This document shows, piece after piece, positions 8,246 to 16,430 of a DNA stretch of 64,000 bases (position 1 is the stretch's first letter; each line of letters starts with the position of its first letter). Source of the DNA: Akkermansiaceae bacterium (GTDB taxonomy: Bacteria > Verrucomicrobiota > Verrucomicrobiia > Verrucomicrobiales > DEV007); NCBI GenBank assembly GCA_024233005.1, contig JACKQE010000019.1:1-64000 (forward strand), given 5' to 3'. A program made the translations under genes and the position numbers. The notes beneath the pieces are model-generated. The model made no database searches and was not told where the DNA came from. It saw nothing but the letters and a program-made list of their open reading frames with translations.

Positions 8246-10318
8246 ATGAATGTTGTGCCTGTCCTGATCATCACCATGCCAGATGGGCAGAATCGGAAAT
8301 TTGAGATCAGCGGAAGCTCGGCCACCCTGGGGAGAACCCCGGCCAATGACATCTGCCTGCCCCTGCCCCAGATTTCCTCCCGGCATTTGCAGGTCACCGT
8401 CGAAGGCGTGGATCTGAAGGTGCAGGATCTGGGTTCCACCAACGGGATCCGCTACGCCGGGGAAAAGGTGGACGCCTTCAAACTTTCCCACGGGGGACAG
8501 TTCCTCATCGGCGATGCCGTGTGGGCCACTTATTTTATCGAGGAAGCAGCCACCGTCGCGCCTCTGGCGCCGCCCGCCGCGCCGGCCCCGGAGGCGGCTC
8601 CCACCGGCTTCCGCCTCAAGATCGGGGCCCCGGTGGCCACGGCCGTGCCCGCCAAACCGGTGGCCATGGCCCAAATAGTGGAGGAAGGGGAAGCCGACCC
8701 GCCTGGCGTCAGCGTGGTCGAGGAAGCTCCCGCGCCGGCCGCCGCCCCCGCGGCAGTGGTGACGCCGATTCCCCAGCCCAAACCCCTGGCCCCGCCACCA
8801 GGACTGAGGGTGGAAAGCGGTCTGACCCCGGTCGCGGAACCTCCTGCCACGGGATTCCGCCTCAAAATCGGGGCCCCCAAAGCCTCGGCTCCGGTGGCAG
8901 TCTCCTCGGCAATGCCCGCGACCCCGGTGGTTCCGATCACCGCAGCCCGCCCGCTCGCGCCGCCGCCCGGCTTCCATGACACTCCGGAACCGATCCCCCT
9001 CCCCGCAACAGCCGTCTCCCAACCGGATCCGACACCGGAACCGGTTCGTCTCAAGGTGGGAACGCCCCAGGCAGCGCCTGCCGCGACTCCGATCCCGGTC
9101 GCCCAACCCAAGCCATTGACTCCGCCACCCGTCGAGGCACCCGCCGAACCCACTCCGGCGGCAACGCCGGAACCGGTTCGTCTCAAGGTGGGAACGCCCC
9201 AGGCAGCGCCTGCCGCGACTCCAGTTCCGGTCGCCCAACCCAAGCCATTGACTCCGCCGCCCGTCGAGGCTCCCGCCGAACCCGTTCCAGCAGCAACGCC
9301 GGAACCGGTCCGTCTCAAGGTGGGAACGCCCCAGCCCGCGCCTGCGGCAACTCCGGTTCCAGTCGCCCAACCCAGGCCCCTGACTCCGCCGCCCGTCGAG
9401 GCTCCCGCCGAACCCGCTCCAGCGGCAACGCCGGAACCGGTCCGTCTCAAGGTGGGAACGCCCCAGCCCGCGCCTGCGGCAACTCCAGTCCCGGTCGCCC
9501 AACCCAAGCCATTGACTCCGCCGCCCGCCGAGGCTCCCGCTGAACCCGCTCCAGCGGCAACGCCGGAACCGGTCCGTCTCAAGGTGGGAACGCCCCAGCC
9601 GGCTCCTGCCGCGACTCCGGTCCCACTTCCCGTTCCTGAGAAGATGGCCCAGCCCTCCCCTCCTGCGAATTCTGCCAAAACCCCTCCGGCTTCCCCCGCC
9701 ATCGCTCCGCCGACGGCGCCTGCGGCCAAGCCGAAACGGGAAATTTCCCCGGCCATCGCCCCGCCGTCGGCGGCCATTCTGGGAGAACCCGCGCCCGCCC
9801 CGGCCCCGACTCCGTCCCGGCTCAAGATCGGGACTCCCGTGCCCCCCTCCGCTTCGCCCGCCACTGGGGATGCGTCCTCGAAGTCCGTCCCGAAAGCGGT
9901 GCCGTTGCCGGCAATTTCACCAATACCCGGGCCTGCCGTGGGCGAAGCCACAGTCATCCTCAAAAAGACCGATCCGGCCCCGCCCCAGCCCATCGTCACT
10001 CCTCCGGCTCCGGGCCAGTCCCACGGCACGCCCGTGCTTCCGCCGGTCCCGCCCGATGACACCGGGAACAAACCAGCATCTCCGAAAGGGGGCGGTGAAT
10101 CCGGCGCAGTACCCCCGTCACCGCCCTCCGGTCCGCGACTCGCGATCCCGGGGAGCCCGGCCAAGCCTCAAAAACTCGCCACACCCGGCAGCGAGGCCGC
10201 CGCCGCCCCCACCAAACTCCAGGTTCCCTCCAATGGGGAGCCCACCGGCCCGCCCAAAAAGCTCAACATGGATGCGGAAAATGGTACCCCGGCCAAACGG
10301 AAGCTGAATTTGGGCTAA
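8246..10318 (+). CDS. FHA-domain protein with long Pro/Ala-rich tandem-repeat tail
   Basis: 690 residues. Residues 1-100 are a forkhead-associated domain with the phosphothreonine-binding positions Gly29-Arg30 (LGRTPANDI), Ser45/Arg46/His47 (SSRHL) and Asn66 (GSTNG). The remaining 590 residues are low complexity (Pro, Ala, Val, Thr). They contain eight copies of the short motif [FVS]-RLK-[IV]-G-[AT]-P. Five of these are embedded in a 44-residue tandem repeat encoded at 9035-9622. The extreme C-terminus is basic and ends KRKLNLG. No membrane segment or signal peptide is seen, so a cytoplasmic adaptor that reads Ser/Thr phosphorylation is likely. The ATG at 8246 was chosen because FHA homology begins at once; an upstream frame extension is unsupported. 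Confidence 0.88.
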   Translation: MNVVPVLIITMPDGQNRKFEISGSSATLGRTPANDICLPLPQISSRHLQVTVEGVDLKVQDLGSTNGIRYAGEKVDAFKLSHGGQFLIGDAVWATYFIEEAATVAPLAPPAAPAPEAAPTGFRLKIGAPVATAVPAKPVAMAQIVEEGEADPPGVSVVEEAPAPAAAPAAVVTPIPQPKPLAPPPGLRVESGLTPVAEPPATGFRLKIGAPKASAPVAVSSAMPATPVVPITAARPLAPPPGFHDTPEPIPLPATAVSQPDPTPEPVRLKVGTPQAAPAATPIPVAQPKPLTPPPVEAPAEPTPAATPEPVRLKVGTPQAAPAATPVPVAQPKPLTPPPVEAPAEPVPAATPEPVRLKVGTPQPAPAATPVPVAQPRPLTPPPVEAPAEPAPAATPEPVRLKVGTPQPAPAATPVPVAQPKPLTPPPAEAPAEPAPAATPEPVRLKVGTPQPAPAATPVPLPVPEKMAQPSPPANSAKTPPASPAIAPPTAPAAKPKREISPAIAPPSAAILGEPAPAPAPTPSRLKIGTPVPPSASPATGDASSKSVPKAVPLPAISPIPGPAVGEATVILKKTDPAPPQPIVTPPAPGQSHGTPVLPPVPPDDTGNKPASPKGGGESGAVPPSPPSGPRLAIPGSPAKPQKLATPGSEAAAAPTKLQVPSNGEPTGPPKKLNMDAENGTPAKRKLNLG
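9035..9622 (+). repeat. Coding tandem repeat, 132-bp unit, about 4.4 copies
   Basis: Units begin at 9035, 9167, 9299, 9431 and 9563, each opening with CCGGAACCGGT. Spacing is exactly 132 bp (44 codons) and sequences are almost identical, with scattered synonymous and conservative changes. The last copy is partial. The repeat keeps the reading frame of the FHA protein. Confidence 0.95.
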
Positions 10319-10380
10319 CGGACGAAAAAGCGGCCTCCCAGCCGAAATCTGCCACGATGTCAACTCCGGCGGAGTCTGTG

Positions 10381-10402
10381 CCGCGCTCGCGCCAAAGCGC
10401 GG
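10381..10402 (+). terminator. Possible terminator-like hairpin after the FHA gene
   Basis: CCGCGCT and AGCGCGG form a perfect 7-bp stem around an 8-base loop, followed by a moderately T-rich ATCGCTTCTTTA. It sits between the FHA stop codon and the recJ promoter. Confidence 0.35.
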
Positions 10403-10410
10403 ATCGCTTC

Positions 10411-10438
10411 TTTACACGGGACGGGCGTCCTCTACACT
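10411..10438 (+). promoter_or_regulatory. Possible sigma-70 promoter for recJ
   Basis: TTTACA (10411-10416) and TACACT (10433-10438) are 16 bases apart. The recJ ATG is at 10445, so transcription from here would give an almost leaderless message unless the -10 lies elsewhere. Confidence 0.35.
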
Positions 10439-10444
10439 GTTCAG

Positions 10445-12157
10445 ATGTTTGAAGCCCAGGAAGCCGAAGCGGAGTGGATCCTCGCGCCGAGTCCGCCAGC
10501 TGCCGAGGTCGCCCAATTGGCCCGCAGCTTCGGACTGGATCCCCTCGTGGTGACAGTGGCGATGCAGCGCGGCTTCACCACGCCGGAAACACTAGAACGG
10601 TATCTCTATCCCCGCCTCCAGGATCTGGCGGATCCCTTTCTCCTTCCGGACATGGAGGCCGCCGTCGACCGCCTGCTCCATGCCGTTGATCACCAGGAGG
10701 AAGTGCTCCTGTATGGGGACTATGACGTTGACGGGGTTTCCTCCCTGGCGCTGTTGAAAACCGCGCTCGCCGCTTACGGTCTGGAGCCGCACTGCTTCCT
10801 CCCCCACCGCATTGACGAAGGCTACGGCCTGAGCCATGACGGCATCGAGCGCTGCCTCCAGATGTGGCAACCCACCCTCGTCATCGCGGCGGATTGCGGC
10901 ACCAACTCCCGCAGTGTCGCCGATGCCCTGCGGGACAAAGGCATCGATCTGCTCGTGCTGGATCACCACGAACCCTCTCCCGACGGCATCGCTGACTGCG
11001 TGGCGGTGGTGAATCCCAAGCGGGGCGACACCTTCCACTACCTCTGCACCGGCGGGGTGGTATTCAAGGTGGCCCATGCGTTGCTGAAACGTCGTCCTCT
11101 GGCGGGGTTTGCGTTGCGGGATCACCTCGATCTGGTGGCCCTCGCGACGGTGGCGGACATTGTGCCTTTGGTCGATGAAAACCGCATTTTCGTCCGAAGG
11201 GGACTGACCCAGCTCGACCGCACGGCCCACCCCGGACTTTCCGCCTTGAAGCAGGTCGCCGGGGTCAACGGACCCGTCCGCTCCCATGATATCGGATTCA
11301 AACTCGGTCCCCGGCTCAATGCCTCCGGCAGGCTCGACACCGCCCAAGTCTCGCTCGAGCTGCTCCTCACCCAGGACACCATCGCGGCCGAGCGGCTCGC
11401 TCGGGAGTTGGACGCCCACAACCGGGAACGGCAAATGCTGGAGCAGCAGACCCGCGAGGAAGCCGAAGAGATGATCCAGTACTTGTCCCCCACGGACAGA
11501 GCGCATTCCATTGTCGTGGGGAGCCGCGGCTGGCATCCCGGGGTTGTGGGCATCGTCGCCGCCCGCATCCTGCGACGCTACCACCGCCCGACCTTTGTCA
11601 TCGCGATCGACGATTCCGGCATTGGCAAGGGCAGTGGACGGAGCATTCATGGGGTCTCCCTGGTCGATGCGATCGATCATTGTTGCGATCTCCTCGAAGC
11701 CGGCGGCGGACACGAAATGGCCGCGGGACTGAGTATCCGGGAGGAGAACATCACGGCGTTCCGCGAGCGGTTCAATGCGCACATCGCCCGGAGCTCGGAC
11801 CCCGACCTGTTCCGTCCAAGACTGCTCCTCTCCGCCGAGACCCGGCTCGCCACGCTCGATTTGGAACTGCTCGACAGCTATGAATTGCTGCACCCCTTCG
11901 GGAATGCCAACTCCCAGCCGCTGCTCTACGCCCGGGAGGTCCAGGTGGTCGGCGAACCCAGGATACTCAAGGACAAGCACCTCAAGCTCAGAATCGTCCA
12001 ACAGGGCAGCCAACCCCGCGATGCCATGTATTTCAACGGGGCCGGACTCGATCTGCCCCGTCCCCCGTGGGACATCGCCTTCACCATCGACCGCAACGAA
12101 TTCCGCGGCCGGCTCAACGTCGGCATTTCCATCCAGCAGGTCCGGAAATCCGGTTGA
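10445..12157 (+). CDS. recJ: Single-stranded-DNA-specific exonuclease RecJ
   Basis: 570 residues, normal for RecJ, the 5'-3' single-strand exonuclease of recombination and mismatch repair. DHH-family metal motifs are visible: GDYDVDG at 91-97, the aspartate of AADCGT at about 149, and LDHHEPS with Asp172-His173-His174. The DHHA1 motif GGGHEMAAG lies near residue 430. The last 110 residues fit the OB-like RecJ C-terminal domain. hflX begins 11 bp downstream, suggesting co-transcription. Confidence 0.96.
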   Translation: MFEAQEAEAEWILAPSPPAAEVAQLARSFGLDPLVVTVAMQRGFTTPETLERYLYPRLQDLADPFLLPDMEAAVDRLLHAVDHQEEVLLYGDYDVDGVSSLALLKTALAAYGLEPHCFLPHRIDEGYGLSHDGIERCLQMWQPTLVIAADCGTNSRSVADALRDKGIDLLVLDHHEPSPDGIADCVAVVNPKRGDTFHYLCTGGVVFKVAHALLKRRPLAGFALRDHLDLVALATVADIVPLVDENRIFVRRGLTQLDRTAHPGLSALKQVAGVNGPVRSHDIGFKLGPRLNASGRLDTAQVSLELLLTQDTIAAERLARELDAHNRERQMLEQQTREEAEEMIQYLSPTDRAHSIVVGSRGWHPGVVGIVAARILRRYHRPTFVIAIDDSGIGKGSGRSIHGVSLVDAIDHCCDLLEAGGGHEMAAGLSIREENITAFRERFNAHIARSSDPDLFRPRLLLSAETRLATLDLELLDSYELLHPFGNANSQPLLYAREVQVVGEPRILKDKHLKLRIVQQGSQPRDAMYFNGAGLDLPRPPWDIAFTIDRNEFRGRLNVGISIQQVRKSG

Positions 12158-12168
12158 TCCCCACTCCC

Positions 12169-13488
12169 ATGTTTGAAGTAAGAGCCAAGCCAGATCTCGT
12201 TGAACGCGCCTTCCTCATCGGGGCTTACTTCCGAAGGGATGATGTCGCCGAAGCGGAAAGCCTGCTGGAGGAGCTCTCCGAACTGGTCGATTCGCTCGGG
12301 ATCGGGATCGTGGGACGCAGCTGTATTTTCGTGCGCGATCCCAACCGCCGCTACCTGACCGGCAGCGGAAAGGCCGCGGAACTGATCGAAGAAGCGAAGG
12401 CCCTCCATGCCGACTGCATCATCTTCGACAACAGCCTTTCCCCGATGCAGCAGCGGGCCTGGGAAACCGAAGGCAATGTCTGTGTGATCGATCGGGAGGA
12501 GGTCATCCTCGACATTTTCAACGAACGGGCCCGGACCCGCGAAGCCCAGCTCCAGGTCGAACTGGCGAGGATGGAATACTCCCTGCCCCGCCTCGCGCGC
12601 ATGTGGGCCCACTTGGACCGTCAGGGTGGCGGCACCGGCGGAGGGAAGGGCGGAGGCGGAGCGGCCCGCGGGGAGGGTGAAAAGCAGATCGAAGTGGACC
12701 GCCGCATCGCCCGCCGGCGCATCGACCGAGTTCGGGAAGAACTGGAGGCGGTCCGCCAGGTCCGCCAGACCCAGCGCAAGGAGCGGACCCGCGAAGGGAT
12801 GCCGCTGTGCTCCATCGTGGGCTACACCAACGCCGGGAAATCATCCCTGCTGAACCAGCTCTCGGGCAGCACGGTGCTGGCCGAGGACAAGTTGTTCGCC
12901 ACGCTCGATCCCACGACGCGGCGGATTCAACTGCCCGATGGACAGCCGCTGCTCCTCACGGACACCGTGGGATTCGTCCGCAATCTCCCGACCCGGCTCG
13001 TCGAAGCCTTCAAGGCGACGCTCGAAGAGGCGGTCCTGGCGGACTTTCTCATCCACGTTCTGGATGCCAGCGCGCCGGAGATCAGTGCCTATTATGAGAC
13101 CACGATCAACGTTCTGAACGAACTGGGCGCCGGTGGCAAACGAACCGTGGTGGTGCTCAACAAATGCGACCTCATCGATGAGGAACGGCGTCAGGACCTG
13201 CGCCAGATGTTTGGTCCCGAGGCAGTGCAGGTCTCGGTGAAAACCGGCCTGAACATGGACCGGCTCATCCAGCGGCTCAATGAAATGGTGCTGGACCGGG
13301 TCTGCCGACTGCATCTGAGAATCCCCCAGTCGCGGCAGGACCTGGTGTCCCTGATCCACCGCGAGGGAAAAATCCTCAACCAACGATACGAGGACAATGA
13401 CATCCTCCTCACGGTGGTCGCCCCCCGGGTCCACCTGCATGTGTTCCAGCCTTTCCTCGATCCCAACCCGGACCTTGCCCCGCTTTGA
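12169..13488 (+). CDS. hflX: Ribosome-associated GTPase HflX
   Basis: 439 residues from the ATG at 12169; the frame extends upstream into recJ but would overlap it by 91 bases. The N-terminal HflX domain has the typical RRYLTGSGKAAELIEEAK and FDNSLSPMQQRAWE stretches. A glycine-rich linker follows (GGGTGGGKGGGGAARGEGE), then the helical arm. The G domain has G1 at residue 218 (GYTNAGKSS), G3 DTVGFVRNLP and G4 NKCD. HflX splits or rescues stalled ribosomes. The stop codon overlaps the TTG start of the downstream sulfatase. Confidence 0.96.
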   Translation: MFEVRAKPDLVERAFLIGAYFRRDDVAEAESLLEELSELVDSLGIGIVGRSCIFVRDPNRRYLTGSGKAAELIEEAKALHADCIIFDNSLSPMQQRAWETEGNVCVIDREEVILDIFNERARTREAQLQVELARMEYSLPRLARMWAHLDRQGGGTGGGKGGGGAARGEGEKQIEVDRRIARRRIDRVREELEAVRQVRQTQRKERTREGMPLCSIVGYTNAGKSSLLNQLSGSTVLAEDKLFATLDPTTRRIQLPDGQPLLLTDTVGFVRNLPTRLVEAFKATLEEAVLADFLIHVLDASAPEISAYYETTINVLNELGAGGKRTVVVLNKCDLIDEERRQDLRQMFGPEAVQVSVKTGLNMDRLIQRLNEMVLDRVCRLHLRIPQSRQDLVSLIHREGKILNQRYEDNDILLTVVAPRVHLHVFQPFLDPNPDLAPL

Positions 13489-14912
13489 AACGCCTCCTGC
13501 TGCCCGTTTTCCTCGCTTGTTTCTCCCCCCTGTCGTGGGCGGCCCGGCCCAACGTCCTCTTCATCATTGCGGACGATCTGACCGCAACCGCCCTGTCCTG
13601 TTATGGCAATGAGGTGTGCCAGACACCCAACATCGACCGGCTCGCCACCCGGGGCACCCGCTTTACCCGGGCCTATTGTCAGGCTACCTTCTGTGGTCCC
13701 TCCCGGGCCTCTCTGATGTCCGGCTACTACCCGCATGCGACGGGAGTTTACGGCTATGTCAGCGGACGCGCCGCGATCGGCGACCGGGAGACCTGGGCCC
13801 AGCATTTCAAGAATGCCGGCTATCATACCACCCGAATCAGCAAGATCTTCCACATGGGAGTGCCCGGAGACATTGAGAAAGGCTCGGACGGAACTGACGA
13901 TCCGGTTTCATGGACGGAACGGTACAACAGTCCGGGCCCGGAGTGGAAGGCACCCGGAATCGGAGAAACGCTGGAACGCAATCCCGACGGCAAAAAGCCG
14001 GTCATGGGAGGGAACACCTTCGTCGTCGTCGCCGCGGAGGGGGATGACTTGGTGCATTCCGACGGAAAAACCGCCGCGAAAGCCTGCGAGATTCTCCGTC
14101 GCAAACAGGATTCGCCCTTTTTCCTGGCAGTCGGATTCGTGCGTCCCCACGTCCCCTTTGTCTCCCCGGAAAAGTACCACACCGCTTTTCCATGGGAGCG
14201 CATCACCCTGCCGGAAAAGGTCGCGGGAGACTGGGAGGACATCCCGAAAGCAGGCATCAACTACAAGACCAGCCTCAACATGCAGATGGACGAGACCCGC
14301 CAGAAAAAGGCCGTCGCCGGCTACTATGCCGCGGTGACTTACCTGGACGCCCAGGTGGGCAAAGTCCTGTCCACCCTCCGCGAGGCCGGCCTGGAGGACA
14401 ACACCATCGTCATCTTTACCAGCGATCACGGCTACCATCTCGGCGAGCACGATTTCTGGGCCAAGGTCAGCTGTCACGATGAATCCGCAGCGGTGCCTCT
14501 GATCATCGCGGTTCCCGGCAAAAAACCGGCAGTCTGCCATTCTTTTGCGGAGTTGATCGATCTGTACCCCACCCTCTCCAGCCTGTGCGGCTTGGAAGTC
14601 CCCGCCCGCCTCCAGGGAAAAAACCTCGCCCCCCTGCTCGACGACCCCTTGCTCAAGGTGCGGGACTCGGCTTTCACGATCAATGGCAAGGACAACGCGT
14701 TTCTGCTCCGCGAAGAGAAATGGGCCTTCATCCAGTATGGAGAAAAGGCCGACAAAGGCATGGAACTCTTTGACATGGAGAAGGACCCGCACCAGTTCAC
14801 CAATCTCGCCACCCGGACCGACTACGCGTCGATCGTCGCAACCTGCAAAGCGAACATTGCCGCCAAATTGAAGGAAATCCGCACCAACGATCTGAGCCCG
14901 CCCCAACCCTGA
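13485..14912 (+). CDS. Secreted sulfatase, cysteine (formylglycine) type
   Basis: 475 residues starting at a TTG that overlaps the hflX TGA (TTGA). The N-terminus is a signal peptide (MKRLLLPVFLACFSPLSWAA). Metal-binding Asp30-Asp31 lie in FIIADD. The modified cysteine Cys70 lies in CGPSR, matching C-x-P-S-R, so a formylglycine-generating enzyme is needed for activity. Later come the substrate and metal motifs FVRPHVPF and TSDHGYHLGEH. The overall look is that of iduronate-2-sulfatase-like family S1 enzymes, which strip sulphate from polysaccharides or glycosaminoglycans in the periplasm. No maturase gene is in this window. Confidence 0.93.
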   Translation: MKRLLLPVFLACFSPLSWAARPNVLFIIADDLTATALSCYGNEVCQTPNIDRLATRGTRFTRAYCQATFCGPSRASLMSGYYPHATGVYGYVSGRAAIGDRETWAQHFKNAGYHTTRISKIFHMGVPGDIEKGSDGTDDPVSWTERYNSPGPEWKAPGIGETLERNPDGKKPVMGGNTFVVVAAEGDDLVHSDGKTAAKACEILRRKQDSPFFLAVGFVRPHVPFVSPEKYHTAFPWERITLPEKVAGDWEDIPKAGINYKTSLNMQMDETRQKKAVAGYYAAVTYLDAQVGKVLSTLREAGLEDNTIVIFTSDHGYHLGEHDFWAKVSCHDESAAVPLIIAVPGKKPAVCHSFAELIDLYPTLSSLCGLEVPARLQGKNLAPLLDDPLLKVRDSAFTINGKDNAFLLREEKWAFIQYGEKADKGMELFDMEKDPHQFTNLATRTDYASIVATCKANIAAKLKEIRTNDLSPPQP

Positions 14913-14929
14913 TTCCCCACCTACCGACC

Positions 14930-15541
14930 ATGCATTCCACCAGCCTCCTGTCTCTTGCCACGCTGGGCCTGCTCCTGGCGTTTCCACTGAATGCCCAGGA
15001 GAGCATTCCCCTCATCGTGGATCATCCCCTTCCGGTTCTCGCCAAGCCCGATTTCAACGCTCCGTTGGATGCGGCCTGGAGGGTCGCCAAAGGCCGCTGG
15101 ACTCCTGCGAACGGAGTCCTCGAGGTCGTGGAAATCCCCGAGGACAAACATGTTCCGGTGCTGCACCACCAGGTCGGACTGGCGGCGGCCATCATCGAAT
15201 GCGAGTTCCGTTTCGACGGTCCGGGCACCTTTCTGGTCGGATGCGATGGGACCAAACATGTCGGGCGCGTCGTCGTCACGGCGGGCGGTCTCAGCATTGC
15301 CGAAGATTCGGTGAAACCCTCCCACGCCATTGCCACCCTCAAGCTGCCCGTAAAACAGGGCGAGTGGCACCATCTCCGGGTGGAATGGCAGGGAGACCGC
15401 ATGGCGGCCCGGCTTGACGGGCAGGAACTCCAAGCTCGGCACGAATTTCTCGCCACCCCGAAAAGCCGCAGCTGGCTCGCGGTCGGCAAAGCCGCCAAGG
15501 TGCGGAACCTGAGCATCAGCGGGGAAAAGACTCACCCCTGA
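14930..15541 (+). CDS. Secreted lectin-like protein (DUF1080/3-keto-disaccharide-hydrolase-like)
   Basis: 203 residues with a clear signal peptide (MHSTSLLSLATLGLLLAFPLNAQ). The rest reads as one concanavalin-like beta-sandwich: AAIIECEFRFDGPGTFLVG, then a QGEWHHLRVEWQGDRMAARLDG strand pair. This is the pattern of DUF1080 domains, common in Verrucomicrobiota and Planctomycetota and reported to bind or cleave 3-keto-sugars. It follows the sulfatase by 17 bp and is paralogous to the next gene. Substrate and catalytic residues cannot be assigned. Confidence 0.75.
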   Translation: MHSTSLLSLATLGLLLAFPLNAQESIPLIVDHPLPVLAKPDFNAPLDAAWRVAKGRWTPANGVLEVVEIPEDKHVPVLHHQVGLAAAIIECEFRFDGPGTFLVGCDGTKHVGRVVVTAGGLSIAEDSVKPSHAIATLKLPVKQGEWHHLRVEWQGDRMAARLDGQELQARHEFLATPKSRSWLAVGKAAKVRNLSISGEKTHP

Positions 15542-15572
15542 ACCGCTCCCCCGCCTGGCCAGGCTCCACAAG

Positions 15573-16175
15573 ATGAAAGCCCTTCTCTGCGTCTGCCTGC
15601 TCGCAACGTCCTCGGCTTTCGCGACCGAACCTCCGCCCGCTCTGGCAGAAACCTTCGACAGCCCCCTCTCCGCCGACTGGTTCTGGGGGCTCGGCACTTG
15701 GACCGCGAAGGATGGGATCCTGCGCGGATTTGAGTCTGGTCCCCGTCGCCACGGGCCCGTGAAAATGCGGCGCTTTCCCCTCAGAGACGGCACGTTGGAA
15801 TGCGAGTTCCGCCTTGAGGGAAAGGCCACCTTCGCCGGCATCATCTTCAATGGCACGCAGGAACGGGGTCACCTCGTCCACCTCGTCATGGGAAAGGACC
15901 AATGCCGCATTCTGGCCCACCCCCAAAAAGGCGAAAACGTCGAGGCCGCGAAGGAGGCTCATCCGGTTTCCATCGGTGATTGGCACCGGGTGAAAATCAT
16001 TTTCAAAGGGCCCACGATGACCGCCACGATTGATGATGCGACCATCACGGCCACCCTCCCCTGCATCGGCGAGGAAAAACTGACCTTCGGCCTTGGCGGA
16101 GACTCCGGCGGACCGGAAGGAGAAGCCGCCGGAGCCCTTGCCTTCCGGCACCTCACCGTGCGACCTTCCCGCTGA
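15573..16175 (+). CDS. Secreted lectin-like protein, paralogue of the preceding gene
   Basis: 200 residues with signal peptide MKALLCVCLLATSSAFA. The same fold pattern recurs at the same spacing: GTLECEFRLEGKATFAGI and IGDWHRVKIIFKGPTMTATI, plus a DSPLSADWFWGLGTW opening typical of DUF1080-like domains. Similarity to the neighbour is clear but low, so the duplication is old. It starts 31 bp after the previous stop and is likely in the same transcript as the sulfatase. A role in binding or processing the desulphated polysaccharide is inference. Confidence 0.75.
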   Translation: MKALLCVCLLATSSAFATEPPPALAETFDSPLSADWFWGLGTWTAKDGILRGFESGPRRHGPVKMRRFPLRDGTLECEFRLEGKATFAGIIFNGTQERGHLVHLVMGKDQCRILAHPQKGENVEAAKEAHPVSIGDWHRVKIIFKGPTMTATIDDATITATLPCIGEEKLTFGLGGDSGGPEGEAAGALAFRHLTVRPSR

Positions 16176-16430
16176 CCAGTCAGATCCTGCCGGCTCCCCA
16201 AGAAAACGGGCCCTTACAGCCACCGTTTGTTGCTCAAGTGGGACGAGAGCCGCTCGCCCCTGGGGCCACCAGGACTGTCATGAAAACGGCTCCGAGAAAC
16301 AGCGCGAAACCCACCGATTCCCCTTGAGACGGTCAGGCAAAAATCCATGCGCACCTGCGCCGCACCAATGTCTTGACGAGTCGGACCGGGCCTGACTGAA
16401 TAAGGATCCCTCTCCCAGACCTCCCTGCCC

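Noticed and set aside
9035..9622. Regular 132-bp repeats as a possible CRISPR array
   Set aside because: No unique spacers separate short repeats. The whole unit repeats in frame inside an open reading frame.
8530..10164. Minus-strand Gly/Ala/Thr-rich frame (544 codons)
   Set aside because: Exact antisense of the FHA protein repeat region. Its glycine-rich look comes from reading the Pro/Ala codons backwards.
16373..16401. TTGACG with CTGAAT 17 bases on, upstream of the PQQ dehydrogenase
   Set aside because: The -10 element is weak at three of six. Kept only as a note.
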